This document shows positions 36,991 to 49,408 of a stretch of DNA of 64,000 bases, piece by piece. The notes under the pieces are model-generated. The model searched no databases and had not been told where the DNA came from. It saw only the letters and a list, made by a program, of their open reading frames with translations. The position numbers were made by a program, and so were the translations under genes. This DNA comes from Saururus chinensis. Lineage: Eukaryota; Streptophyta; Magnoliopsida; Piperales; Saururaceae. Each line of letters starts with the position of its first letter. The first letter of the stretch is position 1. Location: the NCBI GenBank assembly GCA_035235625.1, contig CP141140.1:57679152-57743151 (forward strand). Direction: 5' to 3'.

Positions 36991-38859
36991 TGTGTGTAGA
37001 ATTTTTCAAGGCAGGTTCATCTAAATATAAATGAACTTGACTTGTAAATTGCTATGTTTTGTATTTAGATTGAATATAAATAGGCTATGCATGTAAAGTA
37101 GTTAGAATAGTGCTCGGCTTGCTCCCACAATGGACACGCATTCATAGCACGGGCTCCACGTGAGAACCTACCGCATGGACTCCAAATTATACCATATAAA
37201 GGGCCAAGAGTGACAATCTTTGCCAAACTTCCCATACTGCCCCTTAAACCTTTTATAATATCCATAAATATAAGTTCAAATTAGCGTGTTTAGGTTTATT
37301 TTATCAAAATCCTTTATTTAGCAAAGTTATCTTACATCAATGAGATTCTCTCACATAATTACCACGTGTCAAGTAGGTTTAGGTTGTATCGACACGATAT
37401 GAGCCCAATTTATATTATATTATTTTTAAGTTTACAAAGTTTGATATAACTTGGGAATGTGTATTCTTTGTACCCTTCCTGCTACAAAATCTAATCTCTC
37501 TTATTTCTCCGTCTCTTCTGACAATATAATATTTCAAATTTTTTTAGGTTTTAAAAATTAAATACGTGAAAAATAGGTTTTTTGACCCATTAAACTTCCT
37601 ACTAGAATAAATTCCTCAATAAATAGAATTAATATTTAATACTAAAGTAGTTAAAAAATAAACAAAAAGAGCTTCGAAACGTCAATAAGAATATGCTAAT
37701 CGGAGTTCGGATGAGGAAGATATGACTGTTTGAAGTTGAACATATCGTACATGGCTTATTTACCCTAATTAGACATGCAAATTGACTGTTCAAGTCACTA
37801 TACAGGTTCGATTAATTAAAGTGACAAAAATTAATTTTTAGATGCCCAATTAGGTTACCTAAGTCGGGAAGTTTGACCCAACTTCTAAGGGGATTAGGGT
37901 TCCTAATCCCCATGTTTATAAAAAAGCCACCTAGGGCTTATTTTGGGGAAACTGGGATCCTTAAGAGAGAAGAAGGAGATGAGGCACCGGAGGAGATTTT
38001 TAGCAAGCCCGCCAGCAATGGAGGTGGAGAGAAGTATGAGCGAAGGCCGGAGGACAAAGAGGTAGGATCACCTTGTTAATCATTAAGTCAAGATAATTGA
38101 AGGTTTAATTTGTAGATTAATGTGAAAATAATTATTTTAAATAGTGATTGCAGAAATCATTGTTTCTCTAATTTTATAAATTTCAAAGGGGGAGACTTGG
38201 TGCTAACGGTAGCTGCCGGTTTCAGCTTTTTGTCTTCTCTTCCCTGTGTCCGGCTAGGTTTGACAACAAGTCTGTCGGAGTCTGTCAGCTTTCATTACGC
38301 TGATCGGGCAGAAACATGAGATTTTTCAATTAGAAACAGCCACCACCGGACGGACAACAATGGGACTTGCGCTCCCAGACTCACCATGCTACGGTGGTCG
38401 GTTGAGCTAGCCTGTTGCCAGACTACGAAGGAGTCCAATAGCTGTCTTGGATAGATCACATAGAACAAAAAAAAAGGGCCCTTTGGCTCTCGGTGGCCAT
38501 CGGACGACCTGAGGTTGACATTGTCAGTTCCGCCATGCACCGGTAGTCTAAAAGCCCTGGGGTCATCCCCCCAGCGCCACAACCTTGGGTGGTACTGCCA
38601 GAGGCCAGGAGGACTCTTGCTGGCCGCAGGAGAGATGACCCGCGAAGTGGGTTGTCGGTTTGGATCCAAGTCAGGGCTGGTTAAAAAAAAATGAAGATGA
38701 GGTTGAACTGAACCAAGTCCAGTTCAAGATATTTTAAAAGCCAAAAAAAATAGAAAAATGACCTGTGGACCTTGAGAGGTGTTTGGGTATCTTTACCAAG
38801 TTTCAAGGCCAGGGAAAAATCCTACAAGCTATGAAATAATTTTTTACCTTTATAACACA
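36991..38859. other. Unassigned region with LTR-like features
   Basis: No gene is supported. TTATAAAAAA at 37916-37925, followed by GCCACCTAGGGCTTATTTTG and a GC-richer stretch (38170-38690), looks like a promoter and transcribed leader of an LTR. I cannot define its ends. The 124-codon minus frame at 38295-38669 has no recognisable family. Confidence 0.35.
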
Positions 38860-38997
38860 TACTCCTATGCGTCGCTAATACCTAGTATATTAACGACATT
38901 TATATCTATGCATTACTAATAACTTTTAATTTACTTCTTTTGTATTATTTTTAAAATATAATTAAAAAATAAAAAATTATAAAAAAATTAAAATTAG

Positions 38998-39190
38998 AGG
39001 AGAGAGAGTGTGTAGAGAGAGGAGAGAGATGGTAGAGAGAGAGCAGAGAGACGAAAGAGAGAGTGTGTAGAGAGAGAGGCGAGAGATGGTAGAGAGAGTG
39101 TGTAGAGAGAGGAGAGAGACTATAGAGAGAGGGGAAAAGAGATAGAGAGAAGAGAGAGAGAGAGAGAAGAGAGAGACTATAGAGAGATCG
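38998..39190 (+). repeat. GA-rich polypurine tract 1
   Basis: About 190 bp of GAGA-type repeats with a few pyrimidines, in module 1. Confidence 0.9.
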
Positions 39191-39628
39191 AGGAATTTAA
39201 TTTTGATTTTTTAAGATTTTTTATTAAGTATTATATTTTAAAATTAATTTAAAAAATAAGAGAAATCTATTAGCAATGTATAGTAATTTGCATCACTAAT
39301 ACCCTATATAATAGCAACGCATACACTTATGCATTGCTAATACTTAGGGTATTAGCGACACTTTTTACTAACCGTCTGTCACGGGGTAGCGGAGTGGACT
39401 ACCCGTGACATGTGCTAGGGAGCACACACGTAGGAAAATATTATATACAAGGTGTGCATGCATTATGGGAACTGCCCTTACCCGGGCATCCCCGTGACAA
39501 GGCTCTAATATATTTATGTGATTATTTATTTATTATTTTAAAATAAAATTAATAAATTAAAAATTAAAAAAATTAAAATTAAATTCCACTAATCTCTCCC
39601 CTCTCATCCTCATAGTTGGGGACACATG

Positions 39629-39832
39629 AAGAAGAGAGAGAGATCAGAAAGAGAGAGGATAAAGATCTAGGAGAGAGAGGGGGAGGGAAGGTGAGAGAGA
39701 GGGATAGAGAAGTGAGAGAGGGAGGAGAGAGAGAGAGAGGGAGAGGAATTGGGAGGGAGGGAGAGAGAGAGAATGAAGTGAGAGAGGGAGAGAGACAGAA
39801 GAGAGAGAGAGAGAGAGTATAGAGAGGGAGGA
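39629..39832 (+). repeat. GA-rich polypurine tract 2
   Basis: About 200 bp of GAGA/GGGA repeats, in module 2. Confidence 0.9.
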
Positions 39833-40137
39833 ATTCTATTTCAATTTTTTATTTTTTATTAAATATTATATTTTTAAAATAAAAAATAAATAAAAGAAAA
39901 TGTATTAGCAACGCATAGTAATTTGCGTCGCTAATACCCTATATAATAGTGGCACATATGCTTATGCATCACTATTACTTTGTGTACTACATTAGTGATA
40001 CTTTCTACCAAGTGTTGCTAATACATTTATTTAATTTTTATTTATTATTTTAAAAATAAAATAAATAATAACAATTAAAAATTAAATTCTACTAATCTCT
40101 CATCTCTCATCCTTAGAGCTGGGGCTCACGGTGACTC

Positions 40138-40886
40138 GCATGGAAGAGAGAGATAAGAAAGAGAGAGAGAGAAAGGAGAGAGTTAGAAGAGAGAGGGGGA
40201 GGGAGAGATAGAGAGAGGAGATAGAAAAGTGAGAGAGGGAGAAGAGAGAGATGGAGAGAGAGAGGAGGGAGAGAGAGATAGATAGATAGAGGAGAGAGAA
40301 AAGAGAGAGAGGAGAAGAGAGAGGAGAAAGAGAAAGGGAGAGGGAGAGTGAGAGGGAGAGGAGAGAGAATAGATGGAGAGAGGAGAGAGAGTGAATAGAT
40401 AGAGAGAGAAGAGGGAAAGGGAGAGGGAGAGGGAGAGGGAGAGGGAGAGGGAGAGGGAGAGAAAGAGAGATGAGAAGAGAGAGATAGAGAGTGGAGAGAG
40501 AGAAGAGAGAGAGAGTGAATATATAGAGAGAGGAGATAGAGAAGAGAGTGCTAGAGATAGAGGAGGGAGAGAAGACAGGAGAGAGAGGAAGTAGAGAAGA
40601 GAGGAGAGAGAGGAGGGAGAAAAGAGAGGGAGAGGGAGAGGGAGAGGGAGAGAGAAGAGATAGAAAGAGGGTAGTGAGAGAGAGAAGGAGAGGGGAGAGA
40701 GAGATATAGAGATAGGAGAGAGAATAGATAGAGAGGAGAGAGACAAGAGAGAGAATAGATAGAAAGAGGAGAGAGAGAAAAGAGAGGAGAGAGGGAAGAG
40801 AGAATGAATACATAGAGAGAGGAGAGAAAGAAGAGAGAGGGAGAGCGAGGGAGGGTGGGGGAAGAGAGAGATGGAGAGAGAGGAAA
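40138..40886 (+). repeat. GA-rich polypurine tract 3, about 750 bp
   Basis: A nearly unbroken purine strand of GAGA, GGAGA and GGGAGA units, with pure GGGAGA runs near 40420-40465 and 40625-40655. The long Leu/Ser-rich minus-strand frames here are translations of this tract, not genes. Confidence 0.93.
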
Positions 40887-41039
40887 TGTAAAAAGAGAAA
40901 TATATATGTATTATTTGCGACGCACCTTGATGTGTGTCACGAGTAATGCATTAGTTGCAACGTATCTTATGTGTGTCGCAAAAACTCTACCACGTTATAG
41001 TGACGCTTCATCAGAAGTGTCACGAAAAGAATTCGCTTG

Positions 41040-41765
41040 TGTGCGGGTGAATTCGATCCTGTAGGTGAAATTTGCCCGCGTGAAATTTTTTTGCGCGCAG
41101 GCAAATAACCCCTGTGTTATTTTGACTTCTCCATAAGATTGTCTCGCCTTGATCAACAACAACCTCAAAATGCCTCTGACGCTGACCAGATCCAGGTTGG
41201 CGTCCACCCATTCCTCACCATCGCCGATGTCCTCCTCGCCTATGACAACCACATCAACCGGTACGCTGTCCTTGTCCTTGATTCCACCCCCTCTTCCATC
41301 GCGGTCTTGCCCTCATCCTGAGCCTCAACAAGAATAGGCCACCAGCTTCGAATCTGCCTACTAGTTTGGTATGTCCGCCTCTACGCCGTTGCCGCCCTAG
41401 GATTAGTCCTTCCAAAGGCGAAGCCTGGTCCCTCTCCCTCTTCTCCCTTGTTTCTCTCCCCCCTCATTCCACTGGCCCCATTCACCTCGTCCCCGGAATC
41501 GAGCTATGGGGCGCCTGATCTGGCTCCACATCCTGATTCTAGCACCGTCCCCTTTGCCTACCCCCCGCCCCTCTCTTCTTCCTTCCCCACCCCCCCTCTC
41601 TTCTCCCATGTTTCCTCCCCCCCTCTGCTCCCCATTTGCCCCATCTTCTAGCTGGCAAAGGAGGGTCTCCGGCTCCTTTGGCTTGAACCCCTTCCCATCC
41701 CAAGGCTCCTCCTTCTTTCTTACTCCCCCAGCCTTGGAGTAAGGGCGCTAGAATCCGGTGCCCTT
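41040..41765 (+). other. GC-rich insert within the TAGCGACGC element, possible captured gene fragment
   Basis: This block is GC-rich and pyrimidine-rich and very different from the AT-rich modules around it. Short frames such as the one at 41139-41321 (LDQQQPQNASDADQIQVGVH) look gene-like but match nothing I recognise. DNA elements of this kind often pick up host exons. Confidence 0.35.
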
Positions 41766-42056
41766 CCTCAGTTTTATTTATTTTTTATTTTTTATTAGAG
41801 ACACTTTGAAAAGCATCACTAATAAGAGTAATTATTATTTTCTCTTATTAGAGACACTTCTACATGCGTAGCTAATTAGTATTTTTTGAATTTTTTAATA
41901 TTTAAGATGCTTTTCAAAGCGTCGCTAATGATGGTAATTTTTATTTTTTTCCTTATTAGAAACGCTTTTTAAAGCGACACTTAATTCAGCATCGCTAATA
42001 ATTAATTATTAGGGATGCTTAGAATTAAGCATCACTAATAATTAGCGTGGATATAT

Positions 42057-42450
42057 AAACAAAAGGAGTTTGTGTCGAAACAAAGATTGGTGCTTTGCTT
42101 GTGTCTTGTAAGTATCTTGCTTTCTAGTAGTGCATTGATTTGGTCCTTGTTGGGATTATCGTGGTTTTTTATCCTAGTTACGGTTTTCCATGTTAAATAT
42201 TTGTGTGTTCATGTGTGGTTTTACGTGCTTTATGGCTTGATGATTAATTAATAGTGAAAGTGCTTACAAATTAGGTTTTCATTATTTTCACTATAAAAGA
42301 AAATTTTGTACAAAGTGGCCATATCTTGTAGTCTCTATCTTTGATATACAACTGAACTAGGGGGAATATGGTGACCCGCTAAGTTGATTAGAAGGATATT
42401 AAATTCACAAGTGGTAGCTGAGGATTTTTATTGATAAATTAAGTTTGATC
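42057..42450 (+). repeat. Copia 5' LTR remnant (right part only)
   Basis: It shares AGTAGTGCATTGATTTGGTC, GTGGTTTTTTATCC and following blocks with 51870-52100 and with the complement of 18975-19260. A TGATATCA at 42456-42463 lies where a Met-tRNA primer site would be. The left part of the LTR is missing. Confidence 0.6.
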
Positions 42451-42709
42451 CATGATATCAATTTGTTTTTGCATGCTAGTGCATCATTATCTTGCTTAAT
42501 CTTACTATATTTTGATTTTTAGTGCTAGATAACTTGTGCAAAGGTTTAATTTCTTATTTTTGTCTACTTTACTTATTTTTCTTCTAGAATTACCTGATAA
42601 ACTTGTTGATTTGTGTGCCCTAGTTTTTTAGTTTGCTTCTCTTATAATTTCCCTTGCTTTAATTGCTTAAAGTGTGTTGCTTTGGGTGATTTTTGTTGGA
42701 TTCATTTCA

Positions 42710-43140
42710 ATGGCTGGGTCAAATAAATTAATGAATGAACATGTGGATTTGGGTAGTTCGATGAATAGTCTACCCTTATTTGATGGTTAAATTCTCTTAT
42801 ATTTGAAGCATAGGATAAGAGCTTTTATTCAAGGCTTAATGAGAATGTCTAGAAAGCGGTGATTAAAAGTTGGAATCCTCAAATGACCAAAGACAAATAT
42901 GGGAATTAAATCTTAAAAGATAAAAGTGAATAGGAAAAATTAAACAAAACTTACAAATCAAAATAGTAAAGCCCTTAGTGCATTGTTCATTGCAGTAGAA
43001 AAATGATTTGAGGAAAAACGTCATAACTCGAAAAAGGGAATGGGCATAATTTCATGAGCTTTTAATGCTTTATTCTTTTTAGGCAAAACATGTACATAGA
43101 TAATAGCTAAAGTGAGTTAAAATTGTGAACATTGTCTTTA
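42710..43140 (+). pseudogene. Copia gag remnant
   Basis: The frame from the ATG at 42710 reads MAGSNKLMNEHVDLGSSMNS then LPLFDG, a stop, then in other frames LNENVWKAVIKSWNPQMTKD and ILKDKSE. This is the usual copia gag start (LFDGTNF, WKHRMRAF, DKSEWEK). It is cut by the giant solo LTR at 43146. Confidence 0.75.
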
Positions 43141-44096
43141 CTAAGTGTAACGCCCGAAATTTTTCATACATTTTCTTTAAATTCACTGAAATTTTTTGTA
43201 ATATAACGTCTGTAAATCGGAGGAAAAATGACAAAATCAAAACCTGATTAAACAGTTTATAATTTAAAACACTAAACATCAATTTTCTATCTAAATATTT
43301 CCATCATAGGGTCAAATATCGTACGGCCAAAGCAAATATCTTTAGGCGCTACTCGAAAACACACGTATGAATAAATTGCTATGATTATAGACTTTAAATA
43401 CAAATCTCTCCCAGGCATCCCTGAGCGCAAGTCCCATAATAGTCCACAGTCTAATCCAAATGAAAGTCCAAAAGGATAAACTTCTTGTTTTCTTATCTCA
43501 CCTAATACAACAGATCGTGGCACAAAAATACTCGTAGTGAGTCAAGCATATACTTGAGTTAACGAAAATCAATCCACCGTTGAAATGAGCATCCATCTCT
43601 AGGAGCTCTCCACACAAACCTGCAAAAACCTCCCATACAACGGTGCTAAAAAGTAGGGTAATGAGTATTTTCATACTCAGTAGGAAAATACCCAGCAGGG
43701 GAATCCAAAACAGTGAACTCACTAAGTTCATAAATACATGCGTTCATGCAACTCAAACATGAAGCAGTCAACATAAAATAATTATAATCACGCACATACG
43801 CATACAGTCATACCAAATGCACCATAGTGCCAAAATCATACCAAATGCATGATCGTGCCAAAATCATACATCAAAATTAAACTTACACAAACACCTTATT
43901 CAGGGTCTTACAAACTTACTCGTACCACTATACGCTTACTCATACAACATATGCATACTTGTACGACCTTACTCGTACAATCATATGTTTGCTCATACAG
44001 CTTACACTTACTTGTATGACCTTACTCGTACAATCATACTCGTACGACCTTACTCGTACAGCTTACACAAAATCACACTTACTGTCTTACTCAGAA

Positions 44097-44252
44097 ACAT
44101 ACTCTCACAATTGTATTCATACACATGCTCTTACAGTCGTGCTCATACACATACTCTTACAGTCGTGCTCATACACATACTCTTACAGCCGTGCTCATAC
44201 ACATACTCTTACAGTTGTGCTCATACACATACTCTTACAGTCGTGCTCATAC
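44097..44252 (-). repeat. 26-bp tandem array in the giant LTR
   Basis: About six units of ACATACTCTTACAGTCGTGC followed by TCATAC, lightly diverged. Flanking sequence to the left has related TACTCGTACAATCAT units. Confidence 0.88.
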
Positions 44253-44539
44253 TATCGACCATTGAAGCTCATTACAACTAATAAGCTCCAATGTTGAATG
44301 GAAAAGAATGCCACTGGGGCAACACCTTAACCTCCAGGGAGTGACTAGACGCAATAGACTTTTCCGAAGGTAAGGCACACCAATGCTCATGGCGCATTAG
44401 ATCAAATAGGTAGGAGTAGATCCATGATACTACTTACCTGAGCGCGCAAACATAAACACCCACACATAAGGGGTCATACAGTTGCCCACCATAATGGGTC
44501 TTATAGTGCCATAGAATTACCCACCATAATGGGTCTTAT

Positions 44540-44685
44540 AGTGCCAGTGCCACTCTTGGGCAGAAAACATACAATGCCACTTGGGCAGAAATATGCAATG
44601 CCACTTGGGCCGAAACATACAGTGCCACTCTTGGGCAGAATCATACTATGCCACTCTTGGGTAGAAATCATACAACGCTCTCAAT
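44540..44685 (-). repeat. Short tandem array with CACTCTTGGGCAGAAA units
   Basis: About five to six diverged units containing GCCACTCTTGGGCAGAAA; the related block in the second LTR copy is at 63540-63660 on the other strand. Confidence 0.7.
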
Positions 44686-45542
44686 AGAGCAGCAACGTCT
44701 AGGCTTATACAACACATAGACCAAATCGAAAATGTACGTCGCTCTTAACAGAGCATTAGACGTCCGGTGCTCTATACAGCACACGAACAACATCCCGTAG
44801 GATAAACACCATGGCAAGACATGAGAAATGCTTAGCCGACTCATTATCAGCTAAAACAAACACAGAACTTAATCTGTCGAACCGTCAAGTCTCAAACTCA
44901 CAACGCTATCATTAGCTGTGCTTATAATTCAAGTTTGAATTAAGTAAATTGTGCGGTACAATTATGCCACACAAGCACTCAAACATACCATGCTCCACTG
45001 ATCAAACTGAAGTTGAGCCCGATCCGAAACCCTAGTTCGTCAGGGCAGTAGACTTCACTTAACTCGTCCATCTTACAACACAACACACTGTACACCAAAA
45101 TCCTCACGGTCTTACAATCTCCGCCATCTACCTTATGGCCAAAACATCTTACTCGAAAGTCCTTAGTGCCAACCTCAGTTATCAAACTCTTACTTAAATC
45201 TCACTTATTATGCTTAATTTTTACTTCATAATCTGTACGTTATGCTTGTACAATTATGCACACTCTTACTGTTTAACAATCCCCCAACATACAATCCAAC
45301 CCAAACTGATCCATTGTAATCCTCACCCGTCATACTCGTATCCTCTGTCATCTGTCATACACTTACACATCCATATCCAAATCCATACCAAACACGGTCA
45401 CTTCTTACCATCCATAGCTCATACCTCTGCCCACATGCACATTCGCATATCCATAGCATAGGCAAATAGCCATCAAACATACGTATGTCTATCACACATA
45501 CGTATAACATACATACTATCATACATACGTAGCTTACAAACA

Positions 45543-46060
45543 TGCTCGCTAGTCATCACTAGTGCATGCATACATATTTATATATACTTCAAACATACAC
45601 GCTAGCCATCACTAGCACATGCATACATACTTCAAACCTACACGCTAGCCATCACTAGTACATGCATAATCCATACATACTTCAAACATACATGCTAGCC
45701 ATTACTAGCACAAGCATAATCCATACATACTTCAAACATGCACACTAGCCATCACTAGCACATACATACACCCAACATGCTTACAACCAACACTAGCACA
45801 TGCATACATACTTCAAACCTACACGCTAGTCATCACTAGTACATGCATAATCCATACATACTTCAAACATACACGCTAGCCATCACTAGTACATGCATAA
45901 TCCATACATACTTCAAACATACACGCTAGCCATCACTAGCACAAACATAATCCATACATACTTCAAACATGCACACTAGCCATCACTAGCACATACATAC
46001 ACATACATACATACTTCAAACATGCACGCTAGCCATCACTAGCACATACATACACCCAAC
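45543..46060 (-). repeat. 50-bp tandem array in the giant LTR, about nine units
   Basis: Units start with CTTCAAACATACACGCTAGC at 45587, 45630, 45680, 45730, 45811, 45861, 45911, 45961 and 46014, mostly spaced 50 bp. One unit carries a 31-bp extra piece. The other LTR copy has only two or three diverged related motifs (62660-62760). Confidence 0.9.
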
Positions 46061-48323
46061 ATGCTTACAGCCAACATGCACGTTATATGCATTTCAACAT
46101 GGCATAATTCATCCTCTTACATCATGCAAACAGATCATAAGCTAACATCCATCGCATTCAATCATATAGTCCTAGCATGCTACTACTCATTCAAAGCATG
46201 CTATCATGAAATTACGAGTTCAAAACTCCCCTACCTAGTAATCATGATGTTTGATGGTGAGCACATAATGGTGGCAGCATCGGCAGCAGAGTTGGCGGTC
46301 AAAACCGTTGCCTAGCTGAGAGAGCTGCTGTCTCGAGGATTTTAGGAAGCGCCGGAAACAATCACAGCCAAACGAGGCGTCAGAAGTCAATGCGGAAAAA
46401 TTTGCAATCCACGGCGGCACACTAGGGCAGCCGGGAGAAATGTCATGCCAACAGAAGTGACGGTGTGACCAGAAGTCGATGGTGTACTCACTGAAGATCG
46501 GCTGGTGGCTAAGTCGTACTCAGCCGGACGCAAGACATTGAAATCAGCCGTGGATAGCACCCAATGGCGACGATTTTGCATCATCGAGGGCCCACATACG
46601 GGCGGAGAGCGTGGGGCAATGCTTGAGGACAAACGAGAGGTGGAGGAGGGCTAAGTGTCAACTCCACTCGATGGAAAAGCCAACCAATGGTCAGGCGGTG
46701 CGAATGCGGCGCCTAAACCCAAAAGCACACGCGTGGCCACATGCACATGCGACCCAAAGGGGTGGGGGAGAGGGCTGAAAGGAGGTGACCCAAGGCCCAC
46801 AATAGGCCAACAAGGCTAAGGCCCTAGCGGTGGCCAAACAAAGCGGCGACATTGCCGATCACTACCCACAACCAAAGCTAATAGTGTGGGTAGCTGTGCA
46901 TCTCGCACGACATAGAGCAGGGGGAGGGTTCAGGGTCGAGCAAAGGCCACGAGGCAATTACTGGCCAAGGCTTGTGCTGGTGAACTCATTCACCTTCGGT
47001 CACGGTAGGTCATACAAATTCTTGCCCGAGGCTGTATGGTATCGACGACATAAAATGGGCAAGAGGAGTCAACGGGCACACATGCTGGTGAGCAGAATAG
47101 CTAGGGTTGTGAGCCAAAGGGAGGATAACGGGTCATAGGTGATCAAGCCGGGCAAGGTGGGACTGTCTCCGGTCATTACTAGGCCGGGGCAGAATCCTCG
47201 GTGGCCGTTCGGCCACTGCCAGCTCATGCTGATGGCATCAAAAGCCAAACGCAGAGGGGCTGACCAGGGCAGCTACACCAGCTATGTCAGGCCGAGACTA
47301 GTTGTCTGGAGGCCTACTGGAGGTTGCCAGCCATTGGCCACCTAAAACTCGCCCGACCAAACCAATAATAGTGGGAAAATACTATTTTGAAAACGGAGGC
47401 GGAACGGTGGAGCTCAGCCGTGGTGGAGGAGGCAGTGCCAGACCAAGAGCGGCTACCTACCTCCGCCTCAAGGTTAGGGTGGAGCCAAACGGAGGTCTAG
47501 TCGGCCCTTGTCAGCCCACGATGGTGACTGAAATAGGGAACCGGAGGAATGGAGCCCGGAACAGTGGGGAGAGGAGAGGCAGGAGCTGGGCAGGGTTGGG
47601 CGGAGACAAAATTGGGCTGGGAAAGGTCACCCATCACCGTTGCTGGACCAAGGCCGGGCCAGACTGAGGTCCGGTCGGCCGTAGCTCTTCGGCGGCGGCC
47701 TCTGTTTCACCAAAACAGAGCACTGATGGAAACAGGCATAAAGGGGGAAAAGACTGGGGCAGTGGAGGAGAGGTCGTTTGGGTCGGGAGGGGTGGCCTCT
47801 CACCATCGCCGGCCCAGGGCGCAGCCGTGGGCGGCCGGCCGGCCCTCGCCGGCCTACGACGGCGGTGAAATTGCGATAGACAGAGAGAGGGGGTCTAACC
47901 GGGAGAGATGGGGTGGAGGGCAGAGCGGCCGTGGGGGCCGGGACGGTGGTCCCTTGCCGTCGCACGGCCGGGGCAGAGCCGGTGCCGGTGTCCTACGGCC
48001 CACTGGCGGCGGTCGGGCAAATGAAGCTAGGGGGTGCACATTTGGCTTTTCTGGAATGGGATCGGGCTCACCCGATCTTTTGTTCTATTTTTTTTCCAAT
48101 CATATCCCCATCACACGCTTACCTCTTGTTTACATGTTATAAGTCCAAAACTCATGCCAAAAGCGCACAGCGAGGCCCGTGGCCCACGACTACACCCTAT
48201 GGGTAAAAATATGGGGGAAAATACACATACAAATACACTGAAACGTCATATTTTCCTGCCAAAAATGACTAGAAAAATAGTAAAAAAATCCCAAAAAATC
48301 ATAGAAAAATCAAGGACCTTACA

Positions 48324-49408
48324 CTAAGGTTTGAACAAATTTGTCTCTGTTTGGTTGAGAGTGATCTTACGAGATTTAAGATTAAAAGAGACAAACGTTG
48401 ATCACATTGGTGGTTTCTTCAAAAATTAATAAAAGAGGATTAATGTGTCAACAAGAAGAAGATAAAATTCACAATCACATACTAATAGAGTTGACTAATC
48501 TAAGACAAGGTATTAATAAACATAATATGCAGATGCACCTAGATTAAAGGAAATTAATTAAAAAATTGTCAAAAGGAGCTCAACTATGCTTATTTTCACT
48601 ATTTAATTTTTCATTTGAGTTGTGCTTGTCAAAATTTTTTTGTTTTGATGGGAAGTTTCTTGAGATACTTTTAGGAATTTATCAAAATTTTTAGAATTTG
48701 CTCATTTTTTCTTATTTTTGGAAAAGAAAAAATTGAATTTATCAAGATTGATTGATTGATTGATTCCCCTTAGCGATCAATCGCTGGTAGGGTTTTCACG
48801 ACGAATCACTATTTTAAATTTGGGCGAAACTCATTCACTCCAAACTCTTACAAAGAGTGTCAGTGTGAGAAAAGAGGTGATTTGAGTTATTGTTGCATGA
48901 AACAACTTTATAAGTGTGACCAGATTTTATAAAAAAAAAATAATTTTTGTCAAGGCCAAGGTGTGTACTGAAACCAAAAATTTGATATTTTATGTTTTTT
49001 CAACACATTTCAATAATTTTTTAACCAATAAGATTGTTAGAAACAACTTGATCTATATTTTCCCAAAGTTTCATGCAATTTAATTTGTCACATTGTGATC
49101 ATTGTGGTTTCACTTTTACATCTTAAATTGGGGATTTTTCAAAATTGGAATAGTTTTATCAAAATTGGCAATAGGTCTGGTTGTGACTTTTGTTGCAATC
49201 ATTGTTATTTACTTTGTATCAAAATTTGAAGTCTGTCAGACACAAAAAGTTTTTAGGGTTTTATTTAATTTTAAAATTTTAATTTTAAAATTATAATTTT
49301 TAACCCGCATTTCAATGAATTTTTAAAATTCTAGGACTTTTTTTATTATCTATTACTTTGTTCCTGGTTTATCCTTAGCCCTAGGTTATTTCTTTTTAAT
49401 ATATTTAG
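48324..49408 (+). other. Internal copia sequence after the giant LTR
   Basis: This continues the copia element cut at 43146; pol is missing. A short frame near 48445-48590 (QQEEDKIHNHILIELTNLRQ) is not recognised. A cluster of TGATTGATTGATTGATT and GCGATCAATCGC lies at 48748-48785. Confidence 0.4.

Larger units (their letters stand above)
38860..42056. mobile_element. Non-autonomous DNA element or repeat array with TAGCGACGC motifs
   Basis: Variants of GCGTCGCTAATACC and its complement occur many times at 38868-40990 and 41795-42045, like the subterminal repeats of CACTA (En/Spm) elements. Between 38860 and 40980 a composite module is repeated three times: motif, AT-rich stretch, CTAATCTCTC, GA tract, AT-rich stretch, motif. 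No CACTA termini were found, so the class is uncertain. The right end abuts a copia LTR remnant at 42057. Confidence 0.55.
43146..48323 (-). mobile_element. Giant solo LTR, 5,178 bp
   Basis: The block starts TGTAACGCCCG and ends GGACCTTACA, so both ends open TGTAA with a similar next few bases on their own strands. It is flanked by an exact 5-bp duplication CTAAG (43141-43145 and 48324-48328). No PBS, polypurine tract, gag or pol is inside, so it is a solo LTR. A second copy in opposite orientation begins at 60218. On the minus strand it starts TGTAAGGTCC, aligning with the start of that copy. Size and TGTAACGCCC-type ends suggest a Tekay/Del or Ogre-like gypsy lineage (inference). It contains tandem arrays, 44097-46060, and a GC-rich domain, 46260-48060. 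Confidence 0.85.

Noticed and set aside
38295-38669. 124-codon minus-strand frame
   Set aside because: No recognisable family and no upstream gene structure. It lies in a GC-richer stretch that looks like LTR leader.
40100-40813. 237-codon minus-strand frame rich in Leu and Ser, and a second overlapping frame
   Set aside because: These are translations of the GA/CT tract in two frames. They have no domain, no codon bias other than the repeat and no stable composition outside it.
43959-44297. 112- and 98-codon frames rich in Tyr, Ser and His
   Set aside because: They are translations of the 26-bp tandem array in two frames.
47549-48142. 197-codon frame and several others in the GC-rich part of the giant LTR
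   Set aside because: High GC makes stops rare. The frames are not kept in the second LTR copy at 60480-62440 and show no known motif.
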